Source of the DNA: Bacteroidota bacterium
Lineage (GTDB): Bacteria; Bacteroidota; Ignavibacteria; Kryptoniales; JAKASW01
Length of the DNA stretch: 54,440 nucleotides
NCBI GenBank assembly: GCA_021789975.1
Contig: JAJYIT010000028.1
Location: 1 to 54,440, forward strand
Direction of reading: 5' to 3'
The notes beneath the pieces are model-generated. The model did no database searches. It was not told where the DNA came from and saw only the letters and a list, made by a program, of their open reading frames with translations. The position numbers were made by a program, and so were the translations under genes. Each line of letters begins with the position of its first letter. The stretch's first letter is position 1. Positions 52,456 through 54,440 of this stretch are shown in pieces.

Positions 52456-53397
52456 TCAGATTACGGCGGATTCGTCAATCGAAAATCTTCTCTTCGCAGG
52501 ATCGATAGATGCCATTATTCCTATCGGCAGGGTGATTTTCGTTGGAACATGTCCGTATGCAAGATTCGAAATTCCCGATTTGCCATTGGAGAGTACATCT
52601 TCACGTATTATCTCGTCAATCTCGCGATGCGGCTTGTTTGGTTCCTCGGCAGCACAGTCGGTAAACTGGCCGAGGAGATAGCCTGACGCCTTCTTGAGAA
52701 TTCCTGCAAGACGAAGTTGAGTCAACATCCGATCTACCGAATACGGTTCTTCGCTCACTTCCTCAATAAGTAAAAGGCAGCGATCAAATCTAACTTGATA
52801 CTCAGTTCCCATTATCGAAGTTATCAGGGACAGGTTACCACCCAGAATTCTCCCTGTGACCTTTTTCTTTCCTTTGAATGATAGCCTGAAGTCTTTATGG
52901 CTCCTGAGGACTCCCGGTTTTGCGGCCCTGGTGACAAGATCGAAAAACATCTCTTCTGTATATGGGTCAAGATTATTGCCGAACTCTACTGCCATCATCG
53001 GGCCGCTGAAAGTCAAGAGGCCTGTCTTTTTCAAAATAGCAAGCTGAAGAGCCGTAATATCCGAATATCCGACAAGGATTTTGGGATTTCTTCGGATCGT
53101 CCCGTAGTCGAGCAAGTCGAGAATTCGCGGGGACCCATAACCACCTCTTGAGCATATGATCGCTTTCACATTCTTATCGGCGAACGCCTGGTTAAGATCG
53201 TCGGCCCTCTCCTTGTCGGTGCCCGCGAGATAGCCGTTTAAGTTAAACACGTTCTGGCTGACAGTCACCCGGTAGCCCAGCGATTCAAAATAGCGCGCGC
53301 CCGCAAGGACTTTCGAAGAATCGTTCGGGGCACTCGCCGGTGAGACGACCGATATGAGGTCACCTTTTCTCAGGCGAGGTGGTTTGACGACGTACAT
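52456..53397 (-). CDS. LD-carboxypeptidase / MccF-like peptidase (family S66)
   Basis: 313 residues. N-terminal domain: PPRLRKGDLISVVSPASAP, AGTDKERADDLNQAFADKNV, AIICSRGGYGSPRIL, then the nucleophile motif ILVGYSDITALQLAIL (Ser). The C-terminal domain supplies Glu (LLLIEEVSEEPYSVDRML) and His (LAYGHVPTKITLPIGI), completing the S66 Ser-Glu-His triad. Such enzymes remove the terminal D-Ala from murein tetrapeptides during recycling, in the cytoplasm. There is no signal peptide, as expected. It stands alone, with a 180-base gap to the divergently placed tRNA-Phe. Confidence 0.95.
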   Translation of the reverse strand: MYVVKPPRLRKGDLISVVSPASAPNDSSKVLAGARYFESLGYRVTVSQNVFNLNGYLAGTDKERADDLNQAFADKNVKAIICSRGGYGSPRILDLLDYGTIRRNPKILVGYSDITALQLAILKKTGLLTFSGPMMAVEFGNNLDPYTEEMFFDLVTRAAKPGVLRSHKDFRLSFKGKKKVTGRILGGNLSLITSIMGTEYQVRFDRCLLLIEEVSEEPYSVDRMLTQLRLAGILKKASGYLLGQFTDCAAEEPNKPHREIDEIIREDVLSNGKSGISNLAYGHVPTKITLPIGIMASIDPAKRRFSIDESAVI

Positions 53398-53583
53398 GGT
53401 GGTGGTATTTTAGTTTAAAGTAAGTGACGGACGCACAAAATAAAACGATAGACGCGGGATACCTTCTCGATATCGAGTTAGTCGAACATAGGGAGAAAAT
53501 TTGGAACTCAGGATCAAAAATCTGTTGAAGTATTAAGCCCGCCAAAGTTATATTGTATCTCACGGCGGAAATTCCATTCAAAT

Positions 53584-53656
<73 letters not shown>

Positions 53657-54161
53657 CTAAATCCGCAGGTTTTGAAAAATTTCGTTGAGATGCATTTTCG
53701 CATAATGGCACAGAATCCCATCCCTCCTTCGAACTGAATTTAGGATCTTCAACTAGAGGTCTTCGAGTCCGAAGATTCCGAGCCTGAATTTTTCAAGGGC
53801 ATGAATTTCTCAAACTTTCCGCCGGCTGGCTCCATAAAGTGCGTCAGCACATTTGCAAAAACGGGATCTTGTTACGATCACACAGGCAATTCATCAAAGA
53901 TGGGGGTCCGCTAAACCTAACGGAACGATCATATAACTCAAACTGCTGCAGACCTTAAAATACGGGGACATTGTGGAAACAGTATGTCACCAACCAGAAT
54001 ATCTCTAAACAGAAAAACCCGCCCCAGCATCCAATTGCCGAGGCGGGTCAACCTTGAGGAGAATCAAACTTGAGAGGACTCTATGTAGAGCGATATCTTG
54101 TCATCTGTAGCGTGTTTACTTTAGCCCTAGGAGGCCTCCGACCATGAAGGATTGTTGAAGT
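53657..54161. other. Intergenic region between tRNA-Phe and the malate/lactate dehydrogenase gene
   Basis: About 500 bases with no credible gene on either strand. It contains the intrinsic terminator at 54013-54048 for the gene to the right, and a 10-base palindrome GGAGGCCTCC (54130-54139). No terminator is obvious right after the tRNA. The stretch 53660-53990 shows nothing I can name. Confidence 0.5.
54013..54048 (-). terminator. Intrinsic terminator of the malate/lactate dehydrogenase gene
   Basis: On the minus strand ACCCGCC (54048-54042) pairs with GGCGGGT (54023-54017), directly followed by a T-run (TTTTTCTG). This is the clearest Rho-independent terminator in the window, about 115 bases after the stop codon at 54162. 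Confidence 0.8.
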
Positions 54162-54440
54162 TCAATTCAACACCGAACTTGACACACCACACTTCTTGGC
54201 AAGATTTTGTAGTTCTTCTACCGTGGAGTCATCGAGAATTACCCCCGACTTTGAGCGATCCTCTTTCACTCGCTGTTTCCTCTCACCCGGAATATTTATC
54301 TCAGACGTCCCCGGTCTCTTCTTCGACGATTTGATCTGATCCGCTAGTCTTCCTATCCGCTCGTAGAATAATTCCTTTGCCATGAAGGCTTCGATGTTCA
54401 CTGCCATGAGCATGTGACCCACATTCGCCGGATGATTCAT
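54162..54440 (-). CDS. Malate/L-lactate dehydrogenase family protein, C-terminal part (runs off the right edge)
   Basis: The last 92 residues of a longer protein. NVGHMLMAVNIEAFMAKELF, then RIGRLADQIKSSKKRPG and INIPGERKQRVKEDRSKSGV, ending in VEELQNLAKKCGV, is the typical C-terminus of the Ldh_2 family (malate/L-lactate, ureidoglycolate or 2,3-diketogulonate dehydrogenases). These NAD(P)-dependent enzymes reduce 2-keto acids. The Met at the window edge is internal to the protein. The N-terminal part and thus specificity lie outside. Confidence 0.85.
   Translation of the reverse strand: MNHPANVGHMLMAVNIEAFMAKELFYERIGRLADQIKSSKKRPGTSEINIPGERKQRVKEDRSKSGVILDDSTVEELQNLAKKCGVSSSVLN

Noticed and set aside
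53360-53581. 73-codon minus-strand ORF before the LD-carboxypeptidase
   Set aside because: Overlaps the carboxypeptidase start in another frame, with no ribosome site or similarity.

Overview
The window looks like a chromosomal segment of a bacterium from the Bacteroidota / Ignavibacteriota-Chlorobiota (FCB) group. Four secreted proteins or their remains end in the C-terminal sorting domain of the type IX secretion system (T9SS). Three keep its NPFNP signature, and the broken fourth has only the ILGxEVxTLV...KMLLIK-type remainder. There are also TonB-receptor and FadL-type outer-membrane proteins. No taxonomic marker (rRNA, ribosomal protein) is present, so the phylum call is an inference. 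All protein genes lie on the minus strand; only tRNA-Phe is on the plus strand. Read in the direction of transcription, the window runs from right (54440) to left (1).

Region 1 (54440-33096) is mostly housekeeping. From the right edge it holds the end of a malate/L-lactate dehydrogenase with a strong terminator, tRNA-Phe, an LD-carboxypeptidase and a truncated alpha/beta hydrolase. A methionine synthase follows, split into two translationally coupled genes. Next come recN and cysS, a Tat-type asparaginase, and a run of envelope proteins (two small or medium beta-barrels, a Y/G- and P/Q-rich lipoprotein, a FadL-like porin and others). The last block is a tight operon of penicillin acylase, sirtuin, pyruvate kinase and a serine beta-lactamase-like protein.

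Region 2 (32301-22699) is a sugar-catabolism operon headed by a GntR/FCD regulator. It encodes a 2-hydroxyacid dehydrogenase, an aldehyde dehydrogenase, a Tat-exported GH2 glycosidase, an L-fucose/L-arabinose-type isomerase, a PFK-family kinase and a DhnA/LsrF-like class I aldolase. Together they could isomerise a sugar, phosphorylate it, cleave it, and oxidise the released aldehyde in two steps to a 2-keto acid. The substrate is not known.

Region 3 (22554-1) is a glycan-utilisation locus. It holds a broken GH-A clan glycosidase, a LacI regulator with a near-perfect inverted repeat upstream, a TonB-dependent receptor without a SusD partner, and a beta-helix protein. Two GH79-type beta-glucuronidase-like enzymes, a DUF6259 putative glycosidase and a GH92 alpha-mannosidase follow. 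A two-domain mannose-6-phosphate isomerase, an MFS sugar porter, a sodium/solute symporter and the remnant of a second GH92 complete it. GC-rich hairpins separate several cistrons.

The most unusual observations are these: the uncharacterised isomerase-kinase-aldolase-dehydrogenase route; a pair of similar regulatory modules far upstream of the TonB-receptor gene and of the GntR-led operon, which suggests co-regulation; the split methionine synthase; the mannose-6-phosphate isomerase carrying a degenerate kinase-like domain; and several decaying glycosidase genes, which suggest rapid turnover of the locus.
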